Below are positions 17,253 to 26,108 of a stretch of DNA of 64,000 nt, in pieces; within the stretch, counting starts at the first letter, position 1; each line of letters begins with the position of its first letter. Below the pieces are notes generated by a model that was given only the letters and a program-made list of their open reading frames with translations, ran no database searches and was not told where the DNA came from. The position numbers were made by a program, and so were the translations under genes. The DNA is from Streptomyces sindenensis. Its GTDB lineage: Bacteria; Actinomycetota; Actinomycetes; Streptomycetales; Streptomycetaceae. The stretch spans positions 186,001 through 250,000 of the forward strand of contig NZ_BMSG01000003.1 of assembly GCF_014649035.1 (NCBI RefSeq). Reading direction: 5' to 3'.

Positions 17253-18854
17253 TCAGCCTCTGCGGAGCGTCCGGGTCGCCCCCGCCGCCACCGTGGTGGC
17301 CAGAACCCATCCCACCAGCACCAGACCGGCCGCGGCCCACTGCCAGGCGTCCTCCATCCGCCAGTAGCCGTCCTGCCCGAGGTTGATCACCGGGATCAGC
17401 AGATCCAGCGCGTAGAGGGCGGGGTTCCACTGCGGATGCTCCTCGCCCTTGACCGAGGCCGGGGAGTGCTGCGCGAACGCCGCCGTACCCGCCGCCCACA
17501 GCACCGCCATCCACACCGCCGCCCGCCCCGGCCGGTAGCCGTACGCCACCGTCCAGTCCTGGAGATACCCCCAGGCCTTCGCCGCGGGCGGCAGCGTCTC
17601 CCGGCGGCGGCGCTGCTTGGCGAGCAGCACCTCGCGGGCGTCCGCGTCCTCCCCGCAGCTGCGCATCACCGTGGCCAGCCGCTCGTACGGCTCGGGGACG
17701 TACTCCGGGGTCGCGGCCTGCACCCACTCCAGCCGCCGGGAGAGCGGGAAGTGGCCGTAGGGGACGAGGTTCTCGTAGACGAAGCCGCCCATCGCCAGGC
17801 CCCCGGGGCCCGGCCAGCTCGTCGACAGGTCGATCAGGGTCACCACCTTCGCGCCGTTCAGCACGACCCGGCCCTCCTCCGGGCGCTCCGCGTTGAACCG
17901 CAGCTCCGGCGTCACGATCCGGCGCAGCGACAGCTCCTCCTGCCGGGTCATGGTGAACCGCGCCTGGTGCAGGTCCACCGCGTCCCCGAACCGCCCGTCG
18001 TCCAGGCGCACCCCGCCCCGGCACTCGAAGATCTGCGAGCGGGTGCCGCGCGCCGGGGTCGGGGCGTAGACCACGCCGTACGGGGGAGTGGTGCCCTGGT
18101 TCCCCGTGTCGACGCTCACCCACGCCTCGGTCATGTAGAGCGTGCGCTCCACCGTCAGCTGCGGGGCGTTCAGCGCGCGCCGGTCCTCCGCGGCGCGCAG
18201 TCGGCTGCCGCGCAGGCTCAGCGAACCGCCCACCTTCGTCCCGCGCAGGCTCAGCTCGCCCAGCGTCTCGATCATCTCGGCCTGGAGGTCCTGCGCGACC
18301 GTCATGCCGTCCCCGACGATGGCCCGCCCGTGCCGGTCCGGGCCGACGCTGAGCTGGTTGACCAGCAGATCCGTGCCGATCTGGGCATCGGTCAGCCGGA
18401 TGCCCCGGTCGACCCGGCAGCGCGGCAGATGCAGATCGCCCTCGGTCTGCAACCGTGCCGCCTCCAGCCGGGGCAGCGCGCAGCCCACCAGCCGCAGGGT
18501 CGTGAAGTGGCACTCGGGAAGCAGCACCTCCTGCTCGAAACGGCAGCCGGTCAGCTCCACGTACGGCGAGACCCGGCCGCCCGCCAGATCCAGCTTCCCG
18601 GTGATCCGCACCCCCCGGAGCTTCAGCGCCGCCACCCGGCCGGGCCGGGCGGGCGGACCGTCCAGCAGCAGCCGCGCCACCGTGCGCGCGCCGACGCTCC
18701 GCTCGGGCCCCCAGGTGTGCGGGGTGAACGGGTCGTTGCGGGTCGTGTCGTAGGTACGTAAGTCGTAGGTGGTCCCGTTGCGGAACGACTGCCACATGCC
18801 CAGCTCCGCTGCGCTGAGGCCGTCCGGGATATCGCCGTCGTGCGGCTCGGTCAC
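17253..18854 (-). CDS. membrane-anchored pentapeptide/beta-helix-like protein with a TTA codon
   Basis: The 533-residue protein has a long region (about 60-390) of short repeats of the type LxGxRIxGxLDLxGxxV, as in right-handed beta-helix or polymer-forming bactofilin-like folds. Two C-terminal membrane helices follow, near 445-470 and 505-528. Streptomyces homologues are often labelled oxidoreductase without visible cofactor motifs; I see none. Codon 32 is TTA (18761-18759), which makes translation depend on the bldA tRNA. GTG 18854 has GGAGGGAGC about six bases upstream. It is divergent from hisD. Confidence 0.65.
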   Translation of the reverse strand: MTEPHDGDIPDGLSAAELGMWQSFRNGTTYDLRTYDTTRNDPFTPHTWGPERSVGARTVARLLLDGPPARPGRVAALKLRGVRITGKLDLAGGRVSPYVELTGCRFEQEVLLPECHFTTLRLVGCALPRLEAARLQTEGDLHLPRCRVDRGIRLTDAQIGTDLLVNQLSVGPDRHGRAIVGDGMTVAQDLQAEMIETLGELSLRGTKVGGSLSLRGSRLRAAEDRRALNAPQLTVERTLYMTEAWVSVDTGNQGTTPPYGVVYAPTPARGTRSQIFECRGGVRLDDGRFGDAVDLHQARFTMTRQEELSLRRIVTPELRFNAERPEEGRVVLNGAKVVTLIDLSTSWPGPGGLAMGGFVYENLVPYGHFPLSRRLEWVQAATPEYVPEPYERLATVMRSCGEDADAREVLLAKQRRRRETLPPAAKAWGYLQDWTVAYGYRPGRAAVWMAVLWAAGTAAFAQHSPASVKGEEHPQWNPALYALDLLIPVINLGQDGYWRMEDAWQWAAAGLVLVGWVLATTVAAGATRTLRRG

Positions 18855-18870
18855 GGCCGCTCCCTCCGTG

Positions 18871-18919
18871 CACACATGCTGTCGCGCTGCCGCCATGCCC
18901 TCGTGGGCACACATGCTGT
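18871..18919. repeat. 12-bp direct repeat upstream of the TTA-containing membrane gene
   Basis: The same 12 bases occur at 18871-18882 and 18908-18919, 37 bp apart, just upstream of the start of the minus-strand gene at 18854. They lie in its presumed untranslated leader or promoter and may be a regulator site; nothing else supports this. Confidence 0.35.
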
Positions 18920-18992
18920 AGAGCCGTTATGCCCCTGTGTGACGCGGTGAAAGCCAGCGGTCAGCAGTGACAGCCGGACATGGCCGAGACAC

Positions 18993-19035
18993 GTATCAGC
19001 CAGTGGTGCGGACGGCCGGTATCAGCCAGTGATAC
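18993..19035. promoter_or_regulatory. possible hisD operator: 13-bp direct repeat with embedded palindrome
   Basis: GTATCAGCCAGTG occurs at 18993-19005 and 19019-19031, a period of 26 bp. The second copy extends to a palindrome (GTATCA at 19019-19024, TGATAC at 19030-19035). It sits 41-83 bp before the hisD start, in the divergent promoter region, where a repressor or activator of the his operon could bind. No known consensus is recognised. Confidence 0.45.
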
Positions 19036-19075
19036 GGGCGACCGGCCGTCCGGAACGGTCTGAGAGAATTGCCGT

Positions 19076-20398
19076 GTGATCTCTCGAATCGATCTGCGCG
19101 GTGACGCCCTCCCCGAGGGTGGAGCCCTGCGCGACCTGCTGCCCCGTGCCGAGTTCGACGTGGAAGCCGCCCTGGAGACGGTGCGGCCCATCTGCGAGGA
19201 CGTACGCCATCGTGGCTCCGCGGCAGTGATCGACTGGGGAGAGAAGCTCGACGGTGTCCGGATCGAGTCGGTCCGGGTGCCCGCCGCGGCCCTGACGAAG
19301 GCCCTCCAGGAGCTGGACCCGGCCGTCCGGGCCGCGCTGGAGGAGTCGATCCGCCGCGCCCGCCTCGTCCACCGCGAGCAGCGCCGCACCACGCACACCA
19401 CCCAGGTCGTCCCCGGCGGCACCGTCACCGAGAAGTGGGTCCCCGTCGAGCGCGTCGGGCTCTACGTCCCCGGCGGCCGCTCGGTCTACCCCTCCTCCGT
19501 CGTGATGAACGTCGTCCCGGCCCAGGAGGCGGGCGTCGAGGGCGTCGCCGTCGCCTCCCCGCCGCAGAAGGACTTCGGCGGCCTCCCGCACCCCACGATC
19601 CTCGCCGCCTGCGCCCTGCTCGGCGTCGACGAGGTGTACGCGGCCGGCGGCGCCCAGGCCGTCGCGATGTTCGCGTACGGCACCGGGGACTGCTCCCCGG
19701 TCAACCTGGTCACCGGCCCCGGCAACATCTACGTCGCCGCCGCCAAGCGCCTCCTCAAGGGCCGTATCGGCATCGACGCCGAGGCCGGACCCACCGAGAT
19801 CGCGATCCTCGCCGACGCCACCGCCGACCCGGTGCACGTGGCCGCCGACCTGATCAGCCAGGCCGAGCACGACCCGATGGCCGCCGCCGTCCTGGTCACC
19901 GACTCCGAGGAGCTGGCGGCCGCCACCGAGGCGGAGCTGGCCGGGCAGGTCGCCGCCACCAAGCACGTCGCCGACCGCATCGAGCCCGCGCTCGCCGGCC
20001 GCCAGTCCGCGATCGTCCTGGTCTCCTCGATCGAGGACGGCCTCAAGGTGGTCGACGCGTACGGCGCCGAGCACCTGGAGATCCAGACCGCCGACGCGGC
20101 CGCCGTCGCCGACCGGGTCCGCAACGCCGGAGCGATCTTCGTCGGCCCCTGGGCCCCCGTCTCGCTCGGCGACTACTGCGCCGGCTCCAACCACGTCCTG
20201 CCCACCGGCGGCTGCGCCTGCCACTCCTCGGGCCTCTCCGTGCAGTCCTTCCTGCGCGGCATCCACATCGTCGACTACACCCGCGACGCGCTCGCCGAGG
20301 TCACCCACCATGTCGTGACCCTCGCCGAGGCGGAGGACCTCCCCGCCCACGGCGCGGCCCTCAAGGCGAGGTTCGGCTGGAAGGTCCCGCAGCAGTGA
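19076..20398 (+). CDS. hisD: histidinol dehydrogenase
   Basis: HisD catalyses the last two oxidations of histidine synthesis, from histidinol to histidine, with two NAD+ and a zinc ion. The 440-residue length is normal. The signature runs from [14 protein letters not shown] through the [11 protein letters not shown] block (about 370-385), with the zinc-ligand and catalytic residues (SQAEHD, HxxxH-like HIVDYTR region). GTG 19076 is the first start after the operator-like repeats. Its stop overlaps the hisC start by four bases, so the operon is translationally coupled. Confidence 0.97.
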   Translation: MISRIDLRGDALPEGGALRDLLPRAEFDVEAALETVRPICEDVRHRGSAAVIDWGEKLDGVRIESVRVPAAALTKALQELDPAVRAALEESIRRARLVHREQRRTTHTTQVVPGGTVTEKWVPVERVGLYVPGGRSVYPSSVVMNVVPAQEAGVEGVAVASPPQKDFGGLPHPTILAACALLGVDEVYAAGGAQAVAMFAYGTGDCSPVNLVTGPGNIYVAAAKRLLKGRIGIDAEAGPTEIAILADATADPVHVAADLISQAEHDPMAAAVLVTDSEELAAATEAELAGQVAATKHVADRIEPALAGRQSAIVLVSSIEDGLKVVDAYGAEHLEIQTADAAAVADRVRNAGAIFVGPWAPVSLGDYCAGSNHVLPTGGCACHSSGLSVQSFLRGIHIVDYTRDALAEVTHHVVTLAEAEDLPAHGAALKARFGWKVPQQ

Positions 20399-21525
20399 CG
20401 AACGGCAGCACCGCCCCCCGCAACCCCTGGGACGAGCTCCCCATCCGCGACGAACTGCGCGGCCAGTCCCCGTACGGAGCACCCCAGCTCGACGTCCCCG
20501 TACGCCTCAACACCAACGAGAACCCGTACCCGCTCCCCGACGCCCTGGTCGAGCGGATCGCCGAGCGGGTCCGCGAGGCCGCCCGCGGCCTCAACCGCTA
20601 CCCCGACCGGGACGCCGTCGAGCTCCGCACCGAGCTGGCCCGCTATCTCACCCGCACCGCCGGGCACGGGGTGACCGCGGCCCACGTCTGGGCCGCCAAC
20701 GGCTCCAACGAGGTCCTCCAGCAGCTGCTCCAGACCTTCGGCGGGCCCGGCCGGACCGCGATCGGCTTCGAACCCTCGTACTCCATGCACGCCCTGATCT
20801 CCCGGGGCACCGGCACCGGCTGGATCTCCGGGCCGCGCAACGAGGACTTCACCATCGACGTCGAGGCCGCCCGCGCCGCCATCGCCGAGCACCGCCCCGA
20901 GGTCGTCTTCATCACCTCGCCCAACAACCCCACCGGCACCGCGGTCGAGGCCGAGACCGTCCTCGCCCTGTACGACGCCGCCCAGGCCGCCGGGCCGTCG
21001 ATCGTCGTCGTCGACGAGGCGTACGGCGAGTTCAGCCACCGGCCCTCGCTGCTCCCGCTGATCGAGGGCCGCCGCAACCTGATCGTCTCGCGGACCATGT
21101 CCAAGGCGTTCGGCGCGGCCGGGCTCCGCCTCGGCTACCTCGCCGCCGACCCGGCCGTCGTCGACGCGGTCCAGCTGGTGCGGCTTCCGTACCACCTCTC
21201 CTCGGTCACCCAGGCCACCGCGCTCGCCGCCCTGGAGCACACCGATACGCTGCTGGGGTACGTCGCGCAGCTCAAGAGCGAGCGCGACCGGCTGGTGGCC
21301 GAGCTGCGCGCCGCCGGCTACGAGGTCACCGACTCGGACGCCAACTTCGTCCAGTTCGGCCGCTTCGACGACAGCCACACCGTCTGGCGGCGGATCCTCG
21401 ACAAGGGCGTCCTGGTCCGGGACAACGGCGTACCGGGCTGGCTGCGGGTCACCGCGGGCACCCCGGCAGAGAACGACGCGTTCCTCGATGCGGTACGCGA
21501 ACTCAAGAAGGAGCACGACGCATGA
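20395..21525 (+). CDS. hisC: histidinol-phosphate aminotransferase
   Basis: This is a 376-residue fold-type I PLP enzyme. It shows [12 protein letters not shown] at the N-terminus, [20 protein letters not shown], and the PLP lysine in [17 protein letters not shown]. It transfers an amino group from glutamate to imidazole-acetol phosphate. The GTG at 20395 overlaps the hisD stop (GTGA), and the stop overlaps the hisB ATG (ATGA). Confidence 0.97.
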   Translation: MTNGSTAPRNPWDELPIRDELRGQSPYGAPQLDVPVRLNTNENPYPLPDALVERIAERVREAARGLNRYPDRDAVELRTELARYLTRTAGHGVTAAHVWAANGSNEVLQQLLQTFGGPGRTAIGFEPSYSMHALISRGTGTGWISGPRNEDFTIDVEAARAAIAEHRPEVVFITSPNNPTGTAVEAETVLALYDAAQAAGPSIVVVDEAYGEFSHRPSLLPLIEGRRNLIVSRTMSKAFGAAGLRLGYLAADPAVVDAVQLVRLPYHLSSVTQATALAALEHTDTLLGYVAQLKSERDRLVAELRAAGYEVTDSDANFVQFGRFDDSHTVWRRILDKGVLVRDNGVPGWLRVTAGTPAENDAFLDAVRELKKEHDA

Positions 21526-22118
21526 GCCCCCGCGTAGGCCGCGTGGAACGCACCACCAAGGAAACGTCCGTGCTCGTCGAGATCAACCTCGACGGCACCG
21601 GTAAGGTCGATGTCGCCACCGGGGTCGGCTTCTACGACCACATGCTCGACCAGCTCGGCCGCCACGGCCTCTTCGACCTCACGGTCAAGACCGAGGGCGA
21701 CCTGCACATCGACACCCACCACACCATCGAGGACACCGCCCTCGCCCTCGGCGCCGCCTTCAGGCAGGCCCTCGGCGACAAGGTCGGCATCTACCGCTTC
21801 GGCAACTGCACGGTCCCGCTGGACGAGTCGCTCGCCCAGGTCACCGTCGACCTCTCCGGCCGCCCCTACCTGGTGCACACCGAGCCGGAGAACATGGCCC
21901 CGATGATCGGCACCTACGACACGACGATGACCCGCCACATCTTCGAGTCCTTCGTCGCCCAGGCGCAGATCGCCCTGCACATCCACGTCCCGTACGGGCG
22001 CAACGCGCACCACATCGTCGAGTGCCAGTTCAAGGCGCTCGCCCGCGCCCTGCGCTACGCCTCCGAGCACGACCCGCGCGCCGCCGGCATCCTGCCCTCC
22101 ACGAAGGGCGCCCTGTGA
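21522..22118 (+). CDS. hisB: imidazoleglycerol-phosphate dehydratase
   Basis: The 198-residue monofunctional dehydratase carries the two His-rich metal-binding signatures of the family: [18 protein letters not shown] and [17 protein letters not shown]. No fused phosphatase domain is present, as usual in actinobacteria, so histidinol-phosphatase must be encoded elsewhere. The ATG overlaps the hisC stop, and the stop overlaps the next gene by GTGA. Confidence 0.97.
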   Translation: MSPRVGRVERTTKETSVLVEINLDGTGKVDVATGVGFYDHMLDQLGRHGLFDLTVKTEGDLHIDTHHTIEDTALALGAAFRQALGDKVGIYRFGNCTVPLDESLAQVTVDLSGRPYLVHTEPENMAPMIGTYDTTMTRHIFESFVAQAQIALHIHVPYGRNAHHIVECQFKALARALRYASEHDPRAAGILPSTKGAL

Positions 22119-22282
22119 CCGGCCTCAGCACTCTTCTGATCGTCGTCGGCCTCTTCCTGGCCGGCGGCGTCTACTCCTTCGCCAAGCAGGGGATGCCCAA
22201 GGGCGTCATCGTGCTGCTGTCGATCGGCTCCGTGATGTGCCTGGTGGCGGGCATCCTGCGGATCCAGGGCCTGTGGGACTGA
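22115..22282 (+). CDS. small two-helix membrane protein embedded in the his operon
   Basis: The 55-residue product has two hydrophobic helices (about 3-22 and 29-48) joined by a short KQGMPKG loop, and no other domain. Its GTG overlaps the hisB stop by four bases, and it ends 13 bp before hisH, so it is co-transcribed and coupled. No known histidine enzyme has this form. A role in membrane association or regulation would be a guess. It would be missed by annotation with a 60-residue cut-off. Confidence 0.8.
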   Translation: MTGLSTLLIVVGLFLAGGVYSFAKQGMPKGVIVLLSIGSVMCLVAGILRIQGLWD

Positions 22283-22295
22283 GAGCGGGTACGTC

Positions 22296-22940
22296 ATGAG
22301 TGAGAACCAGAAGAAGGTCGTCGTCTTCGACTACGGCTTCGGCAACGTCCGGTCCGCCGAGCGGGCCCTCGCCCGCGTCGGCGCGGACGTCGAGATCACC
22401 CGCGACTTCGACCGCGCGATGAACGCCGACGGGCTGCTCGTCCCCGGCGTCGGCGCGTTCTCCGCCTGCATGGACGGGCTGAAGCGGGCCCGCGGCGACT
22501 GGATCGTCGGCCGCAGGCTGGCCGGCGGCCGCCCGGTCATGGGCATCTGCGTCGGGATGCAGATCCTCTTCGAGCGCGGCATCGAGCACGGTGTGGAGAC
22601 CGAGGGCCTGGACGAGTGGCCCGGCACGGTCGGCCCCCTGAAGGCCGACGTCGTCCCGCACATGGGCTGGAACACCGTCGAGGCCCCCGAAGACTCCCGG
22701 CTCTTCGCCGGACTGGACCCCGATGCCCGGTACTACTTCGTGCACTCCTACGCGGCGCACGACTGGACCCTCGAAGTCACCAACGCCAAGATCCGCGCGC
22801 CCAAGGTCACTTGGTCCACGCACGGTGAACGGTTCGTGGCCGCCGTGGAGAACGGCGCGCTGTGGGCCACCCAGTTCCACCCCGAGAAGTCCGGCGATGC
22901 CGGCGCCCAGCTGCTGACCAACTGGATCGAGACGCTGTAA
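22296..22940 (+). CDS. hisH: imidazole glycerol phosphate synthase, glutaminase subunit
   Basis: The class-I glutamine amidotransferase has nucleophile Cys in [12 protein letters not shown] and the His-Glu pair in [12 protein letters not shown]. The N-terminal [12 protein letters not shown] is typical of HisH. It supplies ammonia to HisF in the IGP synthase complex, joining histidine and purine synthesis. The length, 214 residues, is standard. The stop TAA shares its last base with the priA ATG. Confidence 0.96.
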   Translation: MSENQKKVVVFDYGFGNVRSAERALARVGADVEITRDFDRAMNADGLLVPGVGAFSACMDGLKRARGDWIVGRRLAGGRPVMGICVGMQILFERGIEHGVETEGLDEWPGTVGPLKADVVPHMGWNTVEAPEDSRLFAGLDPDARYYFVHSYAAHDWTLEVTNAKIRAPKVTWSTHGERFVAAVENGALWATQFHPEKSGDAGAQLLTNWIETL

Positions 22941-23665
22941 TGCCGAAGCTTGAACTGCTCCCCGCCGTCGACGTCCGCGACGGCCAGGCCGTCCGCCTCG
23001 TCCACGGCGAGTCCGGCTCCGAGACCTCCTACGGCTCCCCGCTGGAGGCCGCCCTCGCCTGGCAGTCCGCCGGCGCCGAGTGGCTGCACCTCGTCGACCT
23101 GGACGCCGCCTTCGGCACGGGCGACAACCGCGCCCTGATCGCCGAGGTCGCCGGGGCCATGGACATCAAGGTCGAACTGTCCGGCGGCATCCGCGACGAC
23201 GCCTCGCTGGAGGCCGCCCTCGCCACCGGCTGCCGCCGGGTCAACCTCGGCACCGCCGCCCTGGAGACCCCCGAGTGGGTCGCCAAGGTCATCGCCGAGC
23301 ACGGCGACAAGATCGCCGTCGGCCTCGACGTCCGCGGCACCACCCTGCGCGGCCGCGGCTGGACCCGCGACGGCGGCGACCTCTACGAGACCCTCGCCCG
23401 CCTCGACGCCGAGGGCTGCGCCCGCTACGTCGTCACCGACATCGCCAAGGACGGCACCCTGGAAGGCCCCAACCTGGGCCTCCTGCGCGACGTCTGCGCC
23501 GTCACCGACCGCCCGGTCGTCGCCTCCGGCGGCGTCTCGTCGCTCGACGACCTCCGCGCGATCTCCCTCCTCGTCCCCGAAGGCGTCGAGGGCGCGATCG
23601 TCGGCAAGGCGCTGTACGCGAAGGCGTTCACGCTGGAGGAAGCCCTCAAGGCGGTCGCCGTATGA
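22940..23665 (+). CDS. priA: bifunctional phosphoribosyl isomerase PriA (HisA/TrpF)
   Basis: The 241-residue (beta/alpha)8 barrel begins [22 protein letters not shown], with catalytic Asp 11 in the family's AVDVRDG motif. The second catalytic Asp lies in [16 protein letters not shown]. In Streptomyces and mycobacteria this gene encodes PriA, which isomerises both ProFAR (His pathway) and PRA (Trp pathway). The absence of trpF from the trp genes in this window fits that. The ATG overlaps the hisH stop by one base. Confidence 0.93.
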   Translation: MPKLELLPAVDVRDGQAVRLVHGESGSETSYGSPLEAALAWQSAGAEWLHLVDLDAAFGTGDNRALIAEVAGAMDIKVELSGGIRDDASLEAALATGCRRVNLGTAALETPEWVAKVIAEHGDKIAVGLDVRGTTLRGRGWTRDGGDLYETLARLDAEGCARYVVTDIAKDGTLEGPNLGLLRDVCAVTDRPVVASGGVSSLDDLRAISLLVPEGVEGAIVGKALYAKAFTLEEALKAVAV

Positions 23666-24069
23666 CGGACGAGGCTTCCCCGGTGCGCCGGATCTCCACC
23701 GGCGCCCCCTGGGAGGAGAAGTTCGGCTACTCGCGCGCCGTCGAACTCCCCACCGGGCTCGTCCTGGTGGCCGGCTGCACCTCCGTGGTCAACGGCCAGA
23801 TCGCCGCCGGCTCCCCGTACGAGCAGACGGTCACCGCCTTCGACGTCGCGTTCGCGGCGCTGGAGCAGCTGGGCCTGGGCCGCGAGGACGTCGTCCGCAC
23901 CCGGATGTACATCACGCACGCCCGGGACGTCGACGAGGTCGGCCGCGCCCACAAGGAGCTGTTCGACGCCGTACGCCCCGCCGCCTCCATGATCATCGTG
24001 TCCGGTTTCGTCGATCCGAGCCTGGTCGTCGAGGTCGAGGTCGAGGCCTACCGAGGAGGTGCGAAGTGA
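23662..24069 (+). CDS. RidA-family (YjgF/YER057c/UK114) protein
   Basis: The 135-residue single-domain protein has the RidA pattern: [17 protein letters not shown], an [18 protein letters not shown] helix, [10 protein letters not shown], and a terminal VEVEVEAY. RidA proteins hydrolyse reactive enamine/imine intermediates made by PLP enzymes. The conserved Arg (RTRMY) needed for deamination is present. Start and stop overlap priA and hisF by four bases each, which puts it inside the his operon. Confidence 0.92.
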   Translation: MTDEASPVRRISTGAPWEEKFGYSRAVELPTGLVLVAGCTSVVNGQIAAGSPYEQTVTAFDVAFAALEQLGLGREDVVRTRMYITHARDVDEVGRAHKELFDAVRPAASMIIVSGFVDPSLVVEVEVEAYRGGAK

Positions 24070-24821
24070 CTCTCGCCGTACGGGTCATCCCCTGCCTGGA
24101 CGTCGACAACGGCCGGGTCGTCAAGGGCGTCAACTTCCAGAACCTGCGGGACGCGGGCGACCCCGTCGAGATGGCCAAGCTGTACGACGCCGAGGGCGCC
24201 GACGAGCTGACCTTCCTCGACATCACCGCCTCCAGCGGCGACCGCGAGACGACGTACGACGTGGTCCGCCGCACCGCCGAGCAGGTCTTCATCCCGCTCA
24301 CCGTCGGCGGCGGCGTCCGCACCCCGGAGGACGTCGACAAGCTGCTGCGCGCCGGGGCGGACAAGGTCGGCGTCAACACCGCCGCCATCGCCCGCCCCGA
24401 CCTCATCCGTGAGATCGCCGAACGCTTCGGACGCCAGGTCCTGGTGCTCTCGGTCGACGCCCGCCGTACTCCGGAGGGCACGTTCGAGGTCACCACGCAC
24501 GGCGGCCGCAAGGGCACCGGCATCGACGCCGTCGAGTGGGCCCACCGGGCCGCCGAGCTGGGCGCGGGCGAGATCCTGCTCAACTCGATGGACGCCGACG
24601 GCACCAAGGACGGCTACGACACCGAGATGATCGAGGCGGTCCGCAAGCACGTCACCGTCCCCGTCATCGCCTCCGGCGGCGCGGGCCGGCTCGCCGACTT
24701 CGCCCCGGCGATCGAGGCGGGGGCCGACGCGGTGCTCGCCGCGTCCGTCTTCCACTTCGGCGACCTGCGGATCTCCGAGGTCAAGGGCGCGCTGCGGGAC
24801 GCGGGCCACCCGGTGCGCTGA
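24066..24821 (+). CDS. hisF: imidazole glycerol phosphate synthase, cyclase subunit
   Basis: The 251-residue barrel begins [22 protein letters not shown] with the first catalytic Asp. The second is in [15 protein letters not shown]. HisF uses ammonia from HisH to form IGP and AICAR. GTG 24066 overlaps the ridA stop. The operon ends here: a 16-bp hairpin follows 18 bp later, and hisI is 8.5 kb away. Confidence 0.97.
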   Translation: MTLAVRVIPCLDVDNGRVVKGVNFQNLRDAGDPVEMAKLYDAEGADELTFLDITASSGDRETTYDVVRRTAEQVFIPLTVGGGVRTPEDVDKLLRAGADKVGVNTAAIARPDLIREIAERFGRQVLVLSVDARRTPEGTFEVTTHGGRKGTGIDAVEWAHRAAELGAGEILLNSMDADGTKDGYDTEMIEAVRKHVTVPVIASGGAGRLADFAPAIEAGADAVLAASVFHFGDLRISEVKGALRDAGHPVR

Positions 24822-24839
24822 GCCCGTACACGGTGCGAG

Positions 24840-24875
24840 GCGGTATCACCGGTCTGCCGAGACCGGTGATACCGC
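24840..24875. terminator. his operon terminator, perfect 16-bp stem
   Basis: Bases 24840-24855 pair exactly with 24860-24875 around a GCCG loop, 18 bp after the hisF stop. There is no U-tract. Confidence 0.88.
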
Positions 24876-25023
24876 CGATGCGTACCCCGGGGACGCGGGG
24901 TGAGAGTGGCGACCGCCGGCGAACGACGCCGGCGGCCACGCGGTGTCCCCCGAGAACTCCTGGACGACGGGCTCACGGGCCGCGCGTGGTGTGGTTGCCC
25001 GCCACCACCGAGAGGATCCCCCC

Positions 25024-25974
25024 GTGCAGCAGCACCTCCCCTCCGGCACCATCCCCCCGCACCCCTCCCGCCCGAGCCGCTCCGGTACGTTCACGGGTCG
25101 CTCCCGCACTCTGACGGGTCTGCTGACCGCGGCGGCGGCCACCGCCGGCCTCCTGCTGACGGGCCTGGCGCCCGGCGCACAGGCCGCCGACAATCCCTAC
25201 GAGCGCGGCCCGGCCCCCACCAACGCCTCCATCGAGGCGAGCCGCGGCTCGTACGCCGTCTCCCAGACCTCCGTCTCCTCGCTCCTCGTGAGCGGATTCG
25301 GCGGCGGCACCATTTACTACCCGTCCTCCACCGCCGACGGCACCTTCGGCGCGGTCGTCATCTCGCCCGGCTTCACCGCGTACGAGTCCTCGATCGCGTG
25401 GCTGGGACCGCGCCTGGCCTCCCAGGGCTTCGTCGTCTTCACCATCGACACCAACACCACGCTCGACCAGCCCGACAGCCGGGGCCGCCAACTCCTCGCC
25501 GCCCTGGACTACCTGACCCAGCGCAGCTCGGTACGGACCCGGGTGGACGCCGGGCGCCTCGGCGTCATGGGCCACTCGATGGGCGGCGGTGGCTCGCTGG
25601 AGGCCGCCAAGAGCCGTACGTCGTTGAAGGCGGCGATCCCGCTGACCGGCTGGAACACCGACAAGACCTGGCCCGAACTGCGCACGCCCACGCTGGTGGT
25701 CGGGGCGGACGGCGACTCCATCGCTCCGGTCGCCACGCACTCCAAGCCCTTCTACTCCTCCTTGCCCGGCTCGTTGGACAAGGCCTACCTGGAGTTGCGC
25801 GGAGCCTCGCACTTCACGCCGAACACCTCCAACACGACGATCGCGAAGTACAGCATTTCCTGGCTGAAGCGATTCATCGACAACGACACCCGCTACGAGC
25901 AGTTCCTCTGCCCGCTCCCGCAGCCGAGCCTGACCATCGCGGAGTACCGGGGCAACTGCCCGCACACGGCGTAA
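25024..25974 (+). CDS. secreted polyester hydrolase/cutinase-like esterase (PETase-type)
   Basis: The 316-residue product has a long signal peptide with a basic start, a hydrophobic core at about 30-48 and likely cleavage after AQA (residue 54). The mature enzyme starts ADNPYERGP, as in actinobacterial cutinases and PET hydrolases. Triad: Ser185 (GHSMGG), Asp231 (GADGDSIAP), His263 (GASHFTPN). Other marks are [13 protein letters not shown] with Trp210, and a C-terminal Cys296/Cys312 pair. Oxyanion motif SPGFT has Phe117 where most PET hydrolases have Tyr. GAGAGGA precedes GTG 25024. It hydrolyses ester polymers such as cutin or triglycerides outside the cell; PET activity is inferred. Confidence 0.85.
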   Translation: MQQHLPSGTIPPHPSRPSRSGTFTGRSRTLTGLLTAAAATAGLLLTGLAPGAQAADNPYERGPAPTNASIEASRGSYAVSQTSVSSLLVSGFGGGTIYYPSSTADGTFGAVVISPGFTAYESSIAWLGPRLASQGFVVFTIDTNTTLDQPDSRGRQLLAALDYLTQRSSVRTRVDAGRLGVMGHSMGGGGSLEAAKSRTSLKAAIPLTGWNTDKTWPELRTPTLVVGADGDSIAPVATHSKPFYSSLPGSLDKAYLELRGASHFTPNTSNTTIAKYSISWLKRFIDNDTRYEQFLCPLPQPSLTIAEYRGNCPHTA

Positions 25975-25989
25975 ACCCGGCGCTCCCGA

Positions 25990-26025
25990 CCCTGCCGCGC
26001 TGTGCCGGAGCACAGCGCGGCAGGG
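25990..26025. terminator. perfect 16-bp stem terminator after the esterase gene
   Basis: Bases 25990-26005 pair with 26010-26025 around a CGGA loop, 15 bp after the stop of the secreted esterase gene. It separates it from the LuxR-type regulator gene. Confidence 0.85.
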
Positions 26026-26108
26026 CATCGGCTGGGAGCCCGCCCCGCACCGGGCGGTCCCCGGACGCGGCGCTTCCGCCCCCGCCGACGGATACGTACC
26101 GTGCCGGT

